Positions 1 through 7,745 are shown, numbered from the stretch's first letter. The stretch is DNA of 9,082 bases from JAICYJ01 sp036263035 (GCA_036263035.1 DATAHR010000200.1:1-9082), one strand, 5' to 3'. Notes: generated from the letters alone by a model not told the origin. A program made the numbers and translations.

Positions 1-536
<536 letters not shown>

Positions 537-540
<4 letters not shown>

Positions 541-1409
541 CCGCCGCCGCCGACCGCCTGCGCGAGCTCGCCGCCTCGACGAGCGTCGAGGTGACGCCGC
601 GCCACGCCGCGGAGCTCGCTCCCGGCGTGCTCCCGGCCGGCACGTCGGTCTACATCACCGCGCTCCCGGGCGCGGACCTCGAGAACCTGGTCACGGGCGC
701 CGCCGCCGTTCGCGCGGCAGGCTACAGCCCTGTGCCGCACATCACGGCACGCGCCATCTCGGGGCCCGATCAACTCGACCGGCTGCTCGGCCGCCTGGTC
801 GAGGCGGCGGCGGTCGACGACGTGCTCGTGATCGCAGGCGGCGCCAAGGAGGTCGCGGGCGAGTACACGAGCTCGATGGACGTCCTGCGCTCCGGGCTGC
901 TCGAGCGGCACGGCGTCGTCCGGGTCGGCGTGGCCGGCCATCCCGAGGGCAGCCCCGACATCCCGCCGGAGGCTGCGCTCCAGGCGGTCCGCGACAAGAA
1001 CGCCTTCGCCGAGTCCTCGTCGATCGAGCTTCGCATCGTCTCGCAGTTCGCCCTGGCCAGCGCGCCGTACATCGCATGGGAGCGCGAACTGCGCGAGCAC
1101 GGCAACCGTCTGCCGGTGATCGCCGGAATCCCGGGCGTGACATCGCCGGCGACGCTGCTCAAGTACGCGCTCGCCTGCGGCGTCGGCCCATCGGTCAACG
1201 TCCTACGCAAGAAGTCCGGCGGCCTGATCAAGCTGGCAACCACGCGGCTGTGGAAGCCCGACGAGGTGGCGGAGGGCATCGCCCAGTCGACGGTCGACGA
1301 TCCGCAGAGCCTGATCCGCGGGCTGCATATCTTTCCGTTCGGCGGGGTCGAGCGGTCCGCGGAGTGGCTGGCGGAGATCCGCGGTGCGGAGGCGACGATC
1401 CCGGCGTGA
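537..1409 (+). CDS. Methylenetetrahydrofolate reductase family protein (MetF-like)
   Basis: 290 residues, the usual length of a single-domain MTHFR (FAD-containing TIM barrel interconverting methyl-THF and methylene-THF). Visible family marks are the early Glu in VEVTP (E18, matching the catalytic Glu of the E. coli FEFFPP segment), PHITAR at 67-72, GHPEGSPDI near 139, a SQFAL strand near 170 (the family's TQxxF), PVIAGIPG near 197 and a C-terminal LHIFPFGGVERSAEWL. Where E. coli MetF has RGD with active-site Asp120, this protein reads GGA (A103), which is odd. In this operon the likely direction is oxidation of methyl-THF made by the next gene, as in demethylation pathways, rather than methionine synthesis; that is inference from context. 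The ATG at 537 is chosen because it overlaps the upstream stop as ATGA. Confidence 0.9.
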
Positions 1410-1430
1410 GCACGATGCGACACCATTCGA

Positions 1431-1440
1431 AGGGGAAGGA
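1431..1440 (+). promoter_or_regulatory. Ribosome binding site of the folate methyltransferase gene
   Basis: A purine-rich AGGGGAAGGA stretch ends 5 nt before the ATG at 1446. It sits in the 36-bp gap after the MetF-like gene, the only junction within the operon with a gap of more than a few bases, and it fixes the start of the next gene. Confidence 0.6.
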
Positions 1441-1445
1441 CGGGC

Positions 1446-2306
1446 ATGCGGACGGTTCTTGAATCGGCCAGCAAGACGGTCGTGATCGGGGACGGTGCTC
1501 CGTTCTGCGTGATCGGCGAGCGGATCAACCCAACCGGGCGCAAGGCGTTCCAGGTCCAGCTGCAGGCGGGCGACCTGTCGCAGATCGAGATCGACGCGGC
1601 CGAGCAGGTGGCGGGCGGCGCCGACGTGCTCGACGTCAACGTCGGCGATCCCCTTGCCGACGAGGTCGAGCTGATGCGCCAGGCCGTGCCGCTCGTCCAG
1701 GGGCTCGTCGACCTGCCGCTTTGCATCGACTCCTCGGTGATCGAGGCGCTCGAGGCCGGCCTGTCGGTGTACCAGGGCAAGGCGCTCGTCAACTCGGTGA
1801 CCGGCGAGGACGAGCGGCTCGAGCAGATCCTGCCGATCGTCGCGCGGCACGGCGCAGCCGTCATCGGCCTGGCCAACGATGACGAGATCCCGATGGACGC
1901 TGAACGCCGCCTCGAGGTGGCGAAGAAGATCGTGTCCGCGGCCGGCGATCACGGCATCCCGCCCGAGGACGTGGTGATCGACCCGCTGGCGATGCCGGTC
2001 GGTGCGGAGCCGCGTGCCGTCACGCTGTTCATCGAGACGGTGCGCCTCGTGCGCGAGCAGATCGGCGTCAACATGACCTGCGGCGCGTCGAACACGTCGT
2101 TCGGGTTGCCGGGGCGCCACGCGCTGAATGCCATGTTCCTCGGCATCGCGAAGAGCTATGGGCTGACGAGCGCGATCATGGACGCGCGGTCACCGCAGGT
2201 GGTCGAGGGCGTTCGCGCTGCCGACTTCCTGCTCGGCGACGACGAGTGGGGCACCCGCTGGATCGCAGACCACCGCGCCAAGCAGGCCGCCGCCGCCGGG
2301 GGGTAG
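1446..2306 (+). CDS. Methyltetrahydrofolate/corrinoid methyltransferase, pterin-binding family
   Basis: 286 residues with the dihydropteroate-synthase-like TIM barrel of AcsE, MtgA and the MetH folate domain. It moves a methyl group between the corrinoid protein and tetrahydrofolate. Motifs in order: GERINPTG at 24-31 (pterin pocket), GADVLDVNVG at 58-67, CIDSS at 93-97, NSVTGEDE near 118, the DPLAMPVG strand near 179, and NMTCGASNTSFGLP at 209-222, whose Asn is the residue type that contacts the pterin in AcsE. The C-terminus is short and there is no attached B12 domain, matching a stand-alone enzyme that uses the separate corrinoid protein encoded two genes upstream. In this setting the product is most likely methyl-THF for the MetF-like enzyme, as described for MtgA in glycine betaine demethylation. 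Exact donor unknown. Confidence 0.9.
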   Translation: MRTVLESASKTVVIGDGAPFCVIGERINPTGRKAFQVQLQAGDLSQIEIDAAEQVAGGADVLDVNVGDPLADEVELMRQAVPLVQGLVDLPLCIDSSVIEALEAGLSVYQGKALVNSVTGEDERLEQILPIVARHGAAVIGLANDDEIPMDAERRLEVAKKIVSAAGDHGIPPEDVVIDPLAMPVGAEPRAVTLFIETVRLVREQIGVNMTCGASNTSFGLPGRHALNAMFLGIAKSYGLTSAIMDARSPQVVEGVRAADFLLGDDEWGTRWIADHRAKQAAAAGG

Positions 2307-2312
2307 GCGCGC

Positions 2313-4172
2313 GTGGCAGCCGAGCCAGAGACACCCGAGGCCGGAACCGGCCGCGTCCGGCTGACGTTCAAGCCGGACGGCGGCGAGGTCCGCGTTCCGT
2401 CCGGCACGACCGTGTTCGACGGCGCGAGCTGGAACGGCATCGCCATCGACTCCACCTGCGGCGGCCACGGCACGTGCAGGAAGTGCAAGGTGCGGATCAC
2501 GTCGGGCACCGTCCCGATCGACACGCTCGATCCGCGCGCGTTCACGCCCGACCAGCTGAACCTGGGCTGGCGGCTGGCGTGCCGCGCGCTCGCGACCCAC
2601 GACCTCGAGATCGAGGTGCCGCCGCTCGAGACCCGGCCCAAGGCGGCGCTGGTCGGTGTCGGCCGACACGTGATCCTGCGCCCGGCGGTGCAGAAGCGCT
2701 ACCTGGAGCTGGAGGAGCCGTCGCTCGAGGACCAGACGTCCGATCTCGAGCGCGTGATCGCCGCGGTGGACGACTTCGAGCTGCGGGCGGAGCTGGGAGC
2801 CGCTCGTACGCTCGGCCGGACGCTGCGCCAGGCCGACTTCAAGGTGACGGCCGTGATCTGCGACGACGTGCTGATCGACGTCGAGCCGGGCGACACGACC
2901 GAACGGCGGCACGCCATCGCCTTCGATCTGGGCACCACGACCGTCGTGGCCACGCTGCTCGACCTGTCCACGGGCCAGCCGCTGGCCGTGCGTTCGATGC
3001 TCAACCGCCAGCAGCCCTTCGGCGCGGACGTGATCTCCCGTGTGTCCGCCACGATGATGGATCCCGACGCGCTGGAGATGCTCCAGCAGCGGGCCCATGA
3101 GACGATGAACCAGCTCGCGACGGAGGTCTGCGAGGAGGCCGGCCTGGCGCCGCACGAGGTCTACGAGATCGTGGTCTGCGGCAACGTGACGATGATGCAG
3201 CTGGCGCTCGGCATCGATCCCGAGCCGCTTGGCATGTCGCCGTTCATCATCACGGCGCGCCGGCTGCCGCCGTCGCGGGCCTCCGACTTCGGGGTGAAGG
3301 TGCATCCGCGCGCCCCCGCGGCGGTGTTCCCGGCGCTCGGCGCCTACGTCGGGGGCGACATCGTGGCCGGCATGCTGGCAACCGGTCTCACCCGCGACCG
3401 GCGGATCCGGCTGTTCATCGACGTGGGCACGAACTCCGAGATCGCGCTGGGCTCGAGCGAGCGGGTCGTCTCCACCGCCGCACCGGCCGGCCCGGCGTTC
3501 GAGGCCGCGCAGATCCGCTGCGGCATGCGCGCTGCCGAGGGTGCGATCGAGGGTGTTGCCATTGCCGGCGACGAGCTGACGCTCGAGGTGATCGGCGACA
3601 CGGCGCCGGTCGGGATGTGCGGCTCGGGCCTGGTCGACGCGGTGGCGCAGCTGGTCTCGTGCGGCCTCCTCGACCACAGCGGCCGGTTCATCCCCGACGA
3701 GCAGGCGGCACAGGAGCACCCAGAGCTCTCCAAGCGCCTGGTCGCGGTCGGTGAGGAGCGGGTGTTCGTGCTGGCGTGGCGGGGCGACGATCCGGCCAAC
3801 TCCGTGTACCTGTCGCAGCGCGATGTCCGCGAGCTGCAGTTCGCCAAGGCGTCGATCGCCACCGGATGGACGATCCTGCTGAAGGAGCTCGGCATCAGCG
3901 TGGAGGACATCGGCCAGGTGCTGCTCGCCGGCAGCTTCGGCTCATACCTTTCCCCGGCCAGCGCCGTCAGGATCGGGCTGGTGCCGAAGATGGCGCTGCC
4001 ACGCATCATCTCCGCGGGCAACGTCGCTGGGGAGGGCGCCAAGATGGCCGCCCTGTCGCTGCGGGAGCGGGCCGCGGCAGATGCCATCCTGGACGAGGTC
4101 GAATACGTCGAGCTGTCCGGGCGGGCCGACTTCAACGACCTGTTCATGGATCAGCTGGGGTTCCCCGGATGA
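2313..4172 (+). CDS. RACo-like reductive activator of corrinoid proteins (2Fe-2S ferredoxin plus ASKHA ATPase domain, DUF4445)
   Basis: 619 residues from a GTG start lying 6 bp after the previous stop, with a G-rich SD around 2298-2303. Proteins of this family use ATP to return accidentally oxidised Co(II) corrinoid to active Co(I). An N-terminal plant-type 2Fe-2S domain has C49-x5-C55-x2-C58 and C90 (STCGGHGTCRKCK, then LACRA). A linker and middle region (about 100-195) follow. The actin-like ATPase domain has a first phosphate motif AFDLGTTTV with D205, a second LFIDVGTNSEI with D370, the GMCGSGLVDA loop at 434-443, and VLLAGSFGSYLSP at 536-548. All four iron-sulphur ligands are present and the length is normal, so it looks functional. 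Being in one operon with the corrinoid protein points to that protein as its client. Confidence 0.92.
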   Translation: MAAEPETPEAGTGRVRLTFKPDGGEVRVPSGTTVFDGASWNGIAIDSTCGGHGTCRKCKVRITSGTVPIDTLDPRAFTPDQLNLGWRLACRALATHDLEIEVPPLETRPKAALVGVGRHVILRPAVQKRYLELEEPSLEDQTSDLERVIAAVDDFELRAELGAARTLGRTLRQADFKVTAVICDDVLIDVEPGDTTERRHAIAFDLGTTTVVATLLDLSTGQPLAVRSMLNRQQPFGADVISRVSATMMDPDALEMLQQRAHETMNQLATEVCEEAGLAPHEVYEIVVCGNVTMMQLALGIDPEPLGMSPFIITARRLPPSRASDFGVKVHPRAPAAVFPALGAYVGGDIVAGMLATGLTRDRRIRLFIDVGTNSEIALGSSERVVSTAAPAGPAFEAAQIRCGMRAAEGAIEGVAIAGDELTLEVIGDTAPVGMCGSGLVDAVAQLVSCGLLDHSGRFIPDEQAAQEHPELSKRLVAVGEERVFVLAWRGDDPANSVYLSQRDVRELQFAKASIATGWTILLKELGISVEDIGQVLLAGSFGSYLSPASAVRIGLVPKMALPRIISAGNVAGEGAKMAALSLRERAAADAILDEVEYVELSGRADFNDLFMDQLGFPG

Positions 4173-4750
4173 CCACGGGCGTCGTCGCATGCGGTGCACT
4201 GGCGATCCACGTCACTGCGATCGCACAGCGCCGCGGCTGGGACGTCGAGGTGCACCCGCTGCCGCCGGAGCTCCACAACCGCCCCGAGCGGATCGCCCCG
4301 GCGGTGGCCGAGCTGCTGGACGGCCTGGACGGCCGGTACGACCGGCTCGCGGTCGCCTATGCCGACTGCGGCAGCTACGGCGCGCTCGACGGGGTGCTTG
4401 CAGCGCGCGGAGTCGCTCGCCTCGAGGGCGACCACTGCTATGACGTGTTCGCCCGCGCCGGCGTGGCGGAGGCGCTCGCTGACCAGCCGGGCACGTACTT
4501 CCTGACCGACTTCCTCGCGCGCACGTTCGAGCGGACGGTCTGGCGGTCGCTCGGCCTCGACCGCCATCCCGAGCTCCGCGACGACTACTTCCACTCCTAC
4601 ACGCGCGTGATCTGGCTGGCACAGCAGCGCACGCCCGGGCTCGAGGCATCGGCCCGGAGGGCGGCGGAGCTCCTCCAGCTGCCGCTCGAGATCGTCGATG
4701 CCGGCGAGTCGGGGCTCGAGCAGCAGCTCGAGCGGCTGGTGGCGGCATGA
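4169..4750 (+). CDS. DUF1638 domain protein in a corrinoid methyl-transfer operon
   Basis: 193 residues; the start is set by an ATGA overlap with the RACo-like gene (4169-4172). The longer open frame upstream lies inside that gene and is not used. It matches DUF1638 by the opening VVACGAL (C8), YADCGSYGALD (C67), a GDHCYDVFA segment (H89, C90), YFLTDFLARTFERTVW near 110-125, DDYFHSYTRVIWLAQQ near 140, and a C-terminal helix pair. DUF1638 genes are repeatedly found beside methylamine/betaine-type corrinoid methyltransferase genes in archaea and bacteria; the biochemical role is not known to me. The three cysteines plus H89, in otherwise cysteine-poor sequence, suggest a metal, cluster or corrinoid-handling site, which is inference. 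There is no signal peptide or membrane segment. It could assist cofactor loading, reactivation or substrate handling. Confidence 0.88.
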   Translation: MTTGVVACGALAIHVTAIAQRRGWDVEVHPLPPELHNRPERIAPAVAELLDGLDGRYDRLAVAYADCGSYGALDGVLAARGVARLEGDHCYDVFARAGVAEALADQPGTYFLTDFLARTFERTVWRSLGLDRHPELRDDYFHSYTRVIWLAQQRTPGLEASARRAAELLQLPLEIVDAGESGLEQQLERLVAA

Positions 4751-5874
4751 GCGCAGCCGGCGTCCGCGCCGCGATGCTGCCCGCGCCGGGCACGCCGCTG
4801 CGCGTCGTGGAGCTCGACCTGGAGGCGCCGCGGGCCGGAGAGGCGCTCGTCCGCCTGCATGCGAGCGGTGTCTGCCAGGACGACCTGAACGTGCTCGACG
4901 GGACGGTCGACGTGCCGTCGCCGATCGTGCCCGGGCACGAGGGGGCCGGAGTGGTGGAGGCCGTCGGCGAGGGCGTGGCGCACCTGGCGCCGGGCGACCA
5001 CGTCGCCCTCTCGTGGGCGCCGTACTGCGGCACCTGCGAGGAGTGCCTGCGCGACCTGCCCCACCTCTGCGGCACGGCGTGGCCGCTGATGCTCGCCGGT
5101 GGCCTGCTCGACGGCACCACCCGCCTGCGGTTCGGGGGCGCCGAGGTGCACCACTACTGCTTCCTGTCCTCCTTCGCGGAGCGCGCCGTGGTTCCGGCCC
5201 GCTCGTGCATCCGCATCCCGGACGACGTTCCGTTCGAGGTGGCCGCCCTGCTCGGCTGCGCCGTCACGAGCGGCGTCTGCGCCGTGTGGCGGACGGCGGG
5301 AGTCCGTCCGGGCGACCGGGTGGCCGTGATCGGCACCGGCGGCACCGGCCTCTCGGCGATCATGGGCGCGGTCGCGTCGGGCGCCTCGGTGGTGGTTGCG
5401 GTCGACCGGCGGGAGGAGCGGCTGGAGAAGGCGCGCTCGCTGGGAGCGACAGCGGCGGTGCCGTTCCGGGGCGAGCCGGAGGCGGTGGCCGAGCAGGTGG
5501 TGGAGGCGAGCGGCGGTGGGGTGGACTACGCGATCGAGTGCACCGGCCGGCCGGGGCCGATGCGGGCCGCGTTCCTCTCCACCCGCAAGCGCGGCGCGGC
5601 CGTCATGGCCGGCATCCCGCGTGCCGACGCGGAGTTCTCCGTCCCGGCACTGTCGATTCCGCGGATGGAGCGCCGCGTGCTCGGCTCGATCTACGGGTCC
5701 GCCCGGCCCGACCGCGACTTCCCGCTCATCCTCGAGGCATACCGCCGCGGCACGCTGCCGCTCGACCGGCTGATCTCCCACCGGTTGACGCTGGACGAGA
5801 TCGAGAACGGCTTCGATGCGGTGCGCTCCGGGGAGGCGACGCGCGTCGTGCTCGACCTGGCGAGGGCACGATGA
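4747..5874 (+). CDS. Zinc-dependent medium-chain alcohol dehydrogenase, class III/NDMA-dependent-like
   Basis: 375 residues, typical for class III-like zinc alcohol dehydrogenases; start fixed by ATGA overlap (4747-4750). The N-terminal GroES-like domain carries catalytic-zinc residues C43 and H64 (VPGHEGAGVV) with the third, C171, in LLGCAVTSG. The structural-zinc loop is C94-x2-C97-x2-C100-x7-C108. The Rossmann domain has G196-T-G198-G-T-G201 and an Asp (D220) at the end of the second strand, favouring NAD over NADP. LLDGTTRLRFGGAEVHHYCFLSSFAE is the class III/NDMA-type middle segment. Oddity: the usual C-H-[ST]-D at the active site reads C43-Q-D-D here, so the normal Ser/Thr proton-relay residue is Asp. 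The substrate is unknown; a thiol-formaldehyde adduct or a short alcohol/aldehyde released by the pathway would fit the context, and the following GFA-family gene strengthens this. Confidence 0.88.
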   Translation: MSAAGVRAAMLPAPGTPLRVVELDLEAPRAGEALVRLHASGVCQDDLNVLDGTVDVPSPIVPGHEGAGVVEAVGEGVAHLAPGDHVALSWAPYCGTCEECLRDLPHLCGTAWPLMLAGGLLDGTTRLRFGGAEVHHYCFLSSFAERAVVPARSCIRIPDDVPFEVAALLGCAVTSGVCAVWRTAGVRPGDRVAVIGTGGTGLSAIMGAVASGASVVVAVDRREERLEKARSLGATAAVPFRGEPEAVAEQVVEASGGGVDYAIECTGRPGPMRAAFLSTRKRGAAVMAGIPRADAEFSVPALSIPRMERRVLGSIYGSARPDRDFPLILEAYRRGTLPLDRLISHRLTLDEIENGFDAVRSGEATRVVLDLARAR

Positions 5875-6305
5875 TGGAGCCGTCGACGGGCGGCTGTCTC
5901 TGCGGGGCCGTGCGCTACGCGGTGCGCGGCCCGCTGCGAAGCGTGCTCGTCTGCCACTGCGAGGAGTGCCGGCGCTGGCACGGAGCCCCGGCCCAGAGCA
6001 CGGCCGCACCGCGCGACCGGTTCGACCTGACGGAGCAGCGGGGGCTCCGCTGGGTCGACAGCCCGCGCAGCGACGCGCACGCCCGGCGAGGGTTCTGCGG
6101 CGAGTGCGGCTCCAGCCTGTTCTGGGACGCTCCCGGGCGCGACTACGTGGCGATCGCCGCCGGGTCGGTCGACGGGCCCACCGGCGTGCGGACCACCGCC
6201 CACTGGTACGTCAGCCAGAAGGGCGACTGGTACGACCTGCCCGACGACGGGCTGCCGCGGCACGAGGGGTCGGCGGCCGTGTCCGGCGCAGATCCCTCGC
6301 CCTGA
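5871..6305 (+). CDS. GFA family (glutathione-dependent formaldehyde-activating enzyme-like) zinc protein
   Basis: 144 residues starting at the ATG that overlaps the dehydrogenase stop (5871-5874); the next codon is also ATG, so initiation at 5874 is possible. It has the complete GFA cysteine set: GGCLCGAVRY (C9, C11), CHCEECRRWHG (C28, C30, C33) and FCGECGSSLFW (C76, C79), which bind zinc in the Mss4-like fold. The C-terminal TTAHWYVSQKGDWYDLPDD is also family-typical. The best-known member (Gfa of Paracoccus) was proposed to speed S-hydroxymethylglutathione formation, but many members have unknown roles, and actinobacteria usually use mycothiol rather than glutathione. Placement right after a class III-like dehydrogenase suggests a linked aldehyde or formaldehyde step (inference). 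It is the last gene of the operon. Confidence 0.88.
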   Translation: MMEPSTGGCLCGAVRYAVRGPLRSVLVCHCEECRRWHGAPAQSTAAPRDRFDLTEQRGLRWVDSPRSDAHARRGFCGECGSSLFWDAPGRDYVAIAAGSVDGPTGVRTTAHWYVSQKGDWYDLPDDGLPRHEGSAAVSGADPSP

Positions 6306-6311
6306 CGTCGC

Positions 6312-7043
6312 TCACTCGCTGTAGCTGAACGTCACCGTGACGGCGACCATGACCTCCTGCTTCCCCTCCCGAACCGGCATCGCGGGCATCGCCTGCACAC
6401 TGTCCATGGCTGCCCCGTACACCGGCTGCACCTGCCCCGTCGAGGCGTCGTCGACCGAGATCACGCCGGTCACGTGAGCGCCGATCAGCGCCGCCGCCGC
6501 ATCCGCGTGGGCGCGCGCGTCGGCCATGGCCGATCGCAGGGCGGCGTCATAGCCGGCGCTGCGGTCAGACAGGGAGAACTGCGGGCCCGACGCGCTGTCG
6601 GCTCCGGCGGCCAGCCCGCGGGAGACCAGGCTGCCGGCGGAGTGGACGTCGTGGACGGTGACCTGAAGGTACTCGCTCGCCCGCCACACTCCCTCCGACG
6701 TGTCCCGGTAGACCTCGCTCGATGTCTGCAGATCGCCTCGCTCGACGCCGTGGCTCTGCATGGCGGCGATCACGCGTCGCATGGCGGAGCCCGCCTGGGC
6801 GACCGCGTCGGCCTTCGACGCACCGGTTCCGTCGGTCGTGAAGGAGATGCCGGCCGTATCCGGCTTGACCTGCACGGTGCCGGTTCCGGTGAATCGCAGG
6901 TACCTGGCGAGCGAGGGTGGGGGCTGCTCGCCCTGCGCGGCCTGCGCCGGTTCCGGCGGTGCCGCCCCGCGGCCGCCGAGTGACAGGGCGACGGCGGCCG
7001 CGAGGGCCGCCGTCGGTACCACGATCCATCGTCCGTTGAGCAT
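6312..7043 (-). CDS. SIMPL domain (DUF541) exported protein
   Basis: 243 residues. The start at 7043 is chosen over upstream Met codons because a strong GGAGG lies 6 nt before it. MLNGRW is followed by a hydrophobic segment at about 7-22 and an A-Q-A site at 33-35, so the protein is probably exported through a signal peptide or kept as an N-anchor; there is no lipobox cysteine. After a Pro/Gln-rich linker, the SIMPL domain runs from YLRFTGTGTVQVKPDTAGISF (about 48-70) through HGVERGDLQTSSEVYR, SDRSAGYDAALRSAMADARAHADAAAALIG and the terminal VMVAVTVTFSYSE. This is full length for the family (BP26/YggE-like). Roles in the family range from oxidative-stress protection to outer or cell-surface oligomer formation; none can be assigned here. 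The stop is 6 bp from that of the GFA gene, tail to tail. Confidence 0.88.
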   Translation of the reverse strand: MLNGRWIVVPTAALAAAVALSLGGRGAAPPEPAQAAQGEQPPPSLARYLRFTGTGTVQVKPDTAGISFTTDGTGASKADAVAQAGSAMRRVIAAMQSHGVERGDLQTSSEVYRDTSEGVWRASEYLQVTVHDVHSAGSLVSRGLAAGADSASGPQFSLSDRSAGYDAALRSAMADARAHADAAAALIGAHVTGVISVDDASTGQVQPVYGAAMDSVQAMPAMPVREGKQEVMVAVTVTFSYSE

Positions 7044-7047
7044 CCCG

Positions 7048-7054
7048 CACCTCC
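7048..7054 (-). promoter_or_regulatory. Shine-Dalgarno site of the SIMPL gene
   Basis: On the minus strand this reads GGAGGTG, with its GGAGG core 6 nt from the ATG at 7043. It decides the start: Met codons further upstream would lack such a site and would put a non-hydrophobic extension before the signal segment. Confidence 0.75.
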
Positions 7055-7060
7055 GTCGTT

Positions 7061-7072
7061 GTCCGTACGGAC
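7061..7072. promoter_or_regulatory. 12-bp perfect palindrome just upstream of the SIMPL SD, candidate operator
   Basis: GTCCGTACGGAC reads the same on both strands. It lies 18 bp upstream of the SIMPL start codon and 6 bp upstream of the SD, where a bound dimeric repressor would block transcription or early elongation. A perfect 12-mer palindrome in a non-coding leader is suggestive, but no regulator gene is adjacent, so the function is inferred from position only. Confidence 0.4.
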
Positions 7073-7076
7073 GTAT

Positions 7077-7102
7077 GACCATGGAGGCACGCGGATGGTT
7101 CC
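7077..7102 (-). promoter_or_regulatory. Possible ECF sigma-type promoter of the SIMPL gene
   Basis: On the minus strand GGAACC (7097-7102) is followed 17 nt later by GTC (7077-7079). This resembles the GGAAC / GTC-type elements of envelope-stress ECF sigma factors in actinobacteria. The expected transcription start would fall at about 7070, inside the palindrome at 7061-7072. No good TTGACA/TATAAT pair was seen in the leader. The elements are short, so chance is a real alternative. Confidence 0.3.
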
Positions 7103-7210
7103 TGGATGATTGATTCCACGACTCCGCACGTCTGACCGCCTGACTGTGGGCAGGTGCCAAACGTGTGGGGGCTGCGAGCGGTAGGACGTCGCATCGCGGC
7201 GTCCTCGGTC

Positions 7211-7235
7211 GGGCCGATATTCCCGATATCGGCCC
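7211..7235. repeat. Perfect inverted repeat (10-bp arms, 5-nt loop) in the SIMPL-cupin gap
   Basis: GGGCCGATAT at 7211-7220 and its exact complement ATATCGGCCC at 7226-7235 are separated by TCCCG. It lies 68-92 bp after the cupin stop and about 170 bp before the SIMPL start; both genes run on the minus strand. On neither strand is it followed by a T-run, so it is not a classical intrinsic terminator. It may be an operator, an mRNA 3'-end stem for the cupin transcript, or a Rho-assisted end. The remainder of the 7044-7302 gap holds no gene that I can support. Confidence 0.55.
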
Positions 7236-7302
7236 TCCCTCGATCCTTGCGCTGCTTGCCTACCGATCGCTCAGACCGCACGGCGCCGTGGAACCAACCA
7301 TC

Positions 7303-7740
7303 TTAGGGCGCAGGGGTGAGGCCGTGCCGCTGCATTACCTCGGCGATCGCGGCCGGATCCGGCGGCCCGGCGGCGGCCTCGACCACCGCGCGCAGGTCGC
7401 GGAAGTACTCGGGACCGAGCACGCCGGGCGTGACCACGGCTAGGGCGCGGGCGTCCACCGTGCCGCGATTCTCGAAGCCGTGCACGACCCCGCGCGGGAT
7501 GCAGATCGCCTGGCCCGGGGCCACGCCGATCTCCTCGTCGTCGACCGTCCAGGTCAGCTCCCCGTCGAGGCCGTAGATGGTCTCCTCGTAGGCGTCATGG
7601 CTGTGGGGCACGGGCACCCGTGAGCCGGCCGGCACGGTGAACTCGAACACCGTCGCCGATCCGGACGACGCCTCCGCGTCGATCAGGAACCTGATCGCCA
7701 GCGGGCCGACCTGGATGTCTTCTGCCATCGTCGCAATCAT
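7303..7740 (-). CDS. Small single-domain cupin protein
   Basis: 145 residues; the start at 7740 is fixed by GGAGGAG 5 nt upstream. A longer frame reaching 7800 would run through the promoter and is rejected. Cupin motif 1 is visible as G39 through H46-S-H48-x3-E52 (VPHSHDAYEETIYG), and motif 2 is an exact G76-x5-P82-x-G84-x2-H87-x3-N91. H46, H48, E52 and H87 are the expected metal ligands, so it should bind Fe, Mn or similar. The C-terminal 50 residues (GVLGPEYFRDL, then a helical MQRHGLTPAP end) resemble cupins of the quercetin-dioxygenase/sugar-isomerase-like small type; the substrate is unknown. It is transcribed divergently from the MarR gene and is probably its main target: its promoter is bracketed by two copies of the presumed operator. 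Likely cytoplasmic. Confidence 0.87.
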   Translation of the reverse strand: MIATMAEDIQVGPLAIRFLIDAEASSGSATVFEFTVPAGSRVPVPHSHDAYEETIYGLDGELTWTVDDEEIGVAPGQAICIPRGVVHGFENRGTVDARALAVVTPGVLGPEYFRDLRAVVEAAAGPPDPAAIAEVMQRHGLTPAP

Positions 7741-7745
7741 TGTCG

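Noticed and set aside
770..1876. A 368-codon minus-strand open frame opposite the MetF-like and folate methyltransferase genes
   Set aside because: Ser/Arg-rich shadow translation, with no family resemblance and no ribosome binding site.
2190..3719. A 509-codon open frame on the minus strand opposite the corrinoid activator gene
   Set aside because: Arg/His/Gly-rich sequence with no recognisable domain, exactly opposite a gene with clear motifs; long antisense frames are expected at this GC content.
4597..6009. A 470-codon open frame on the minus strand opposite the dehydrogenase
   Set aside because: Low-complexity Arg/Ala/Pro composition and no motif; the plus-strand dehydrogenase and GFA genes explain the region.
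6303..6342. TGACGT/ACGTCA and CGTCACCGTGACG repeats at the junction of the GFA and SIMPL genes, considered as a bidirectional terminator
   Set aside because: The stems are short or have no loop, no T-tract follows, and most of the bases encode the TVTV end of the SIMPL protein.
7279..7290. 12-bp palindrome CACGGCGCCGTG just after the cupin stop
   Set aside because: GC-only cores like this arise often in such DNA; it has no loop for a stem and no T-run, so neither a terminator nor an operator is supported.
7165..7443. A possible small plus-strand gene in the SIMPL-cupin gap
   Set aside because: Half of it lies antisense to the cupin gene, there is no SD, the product has no recognisable motif, and it runs through the inverted repeat at 7211-7235.
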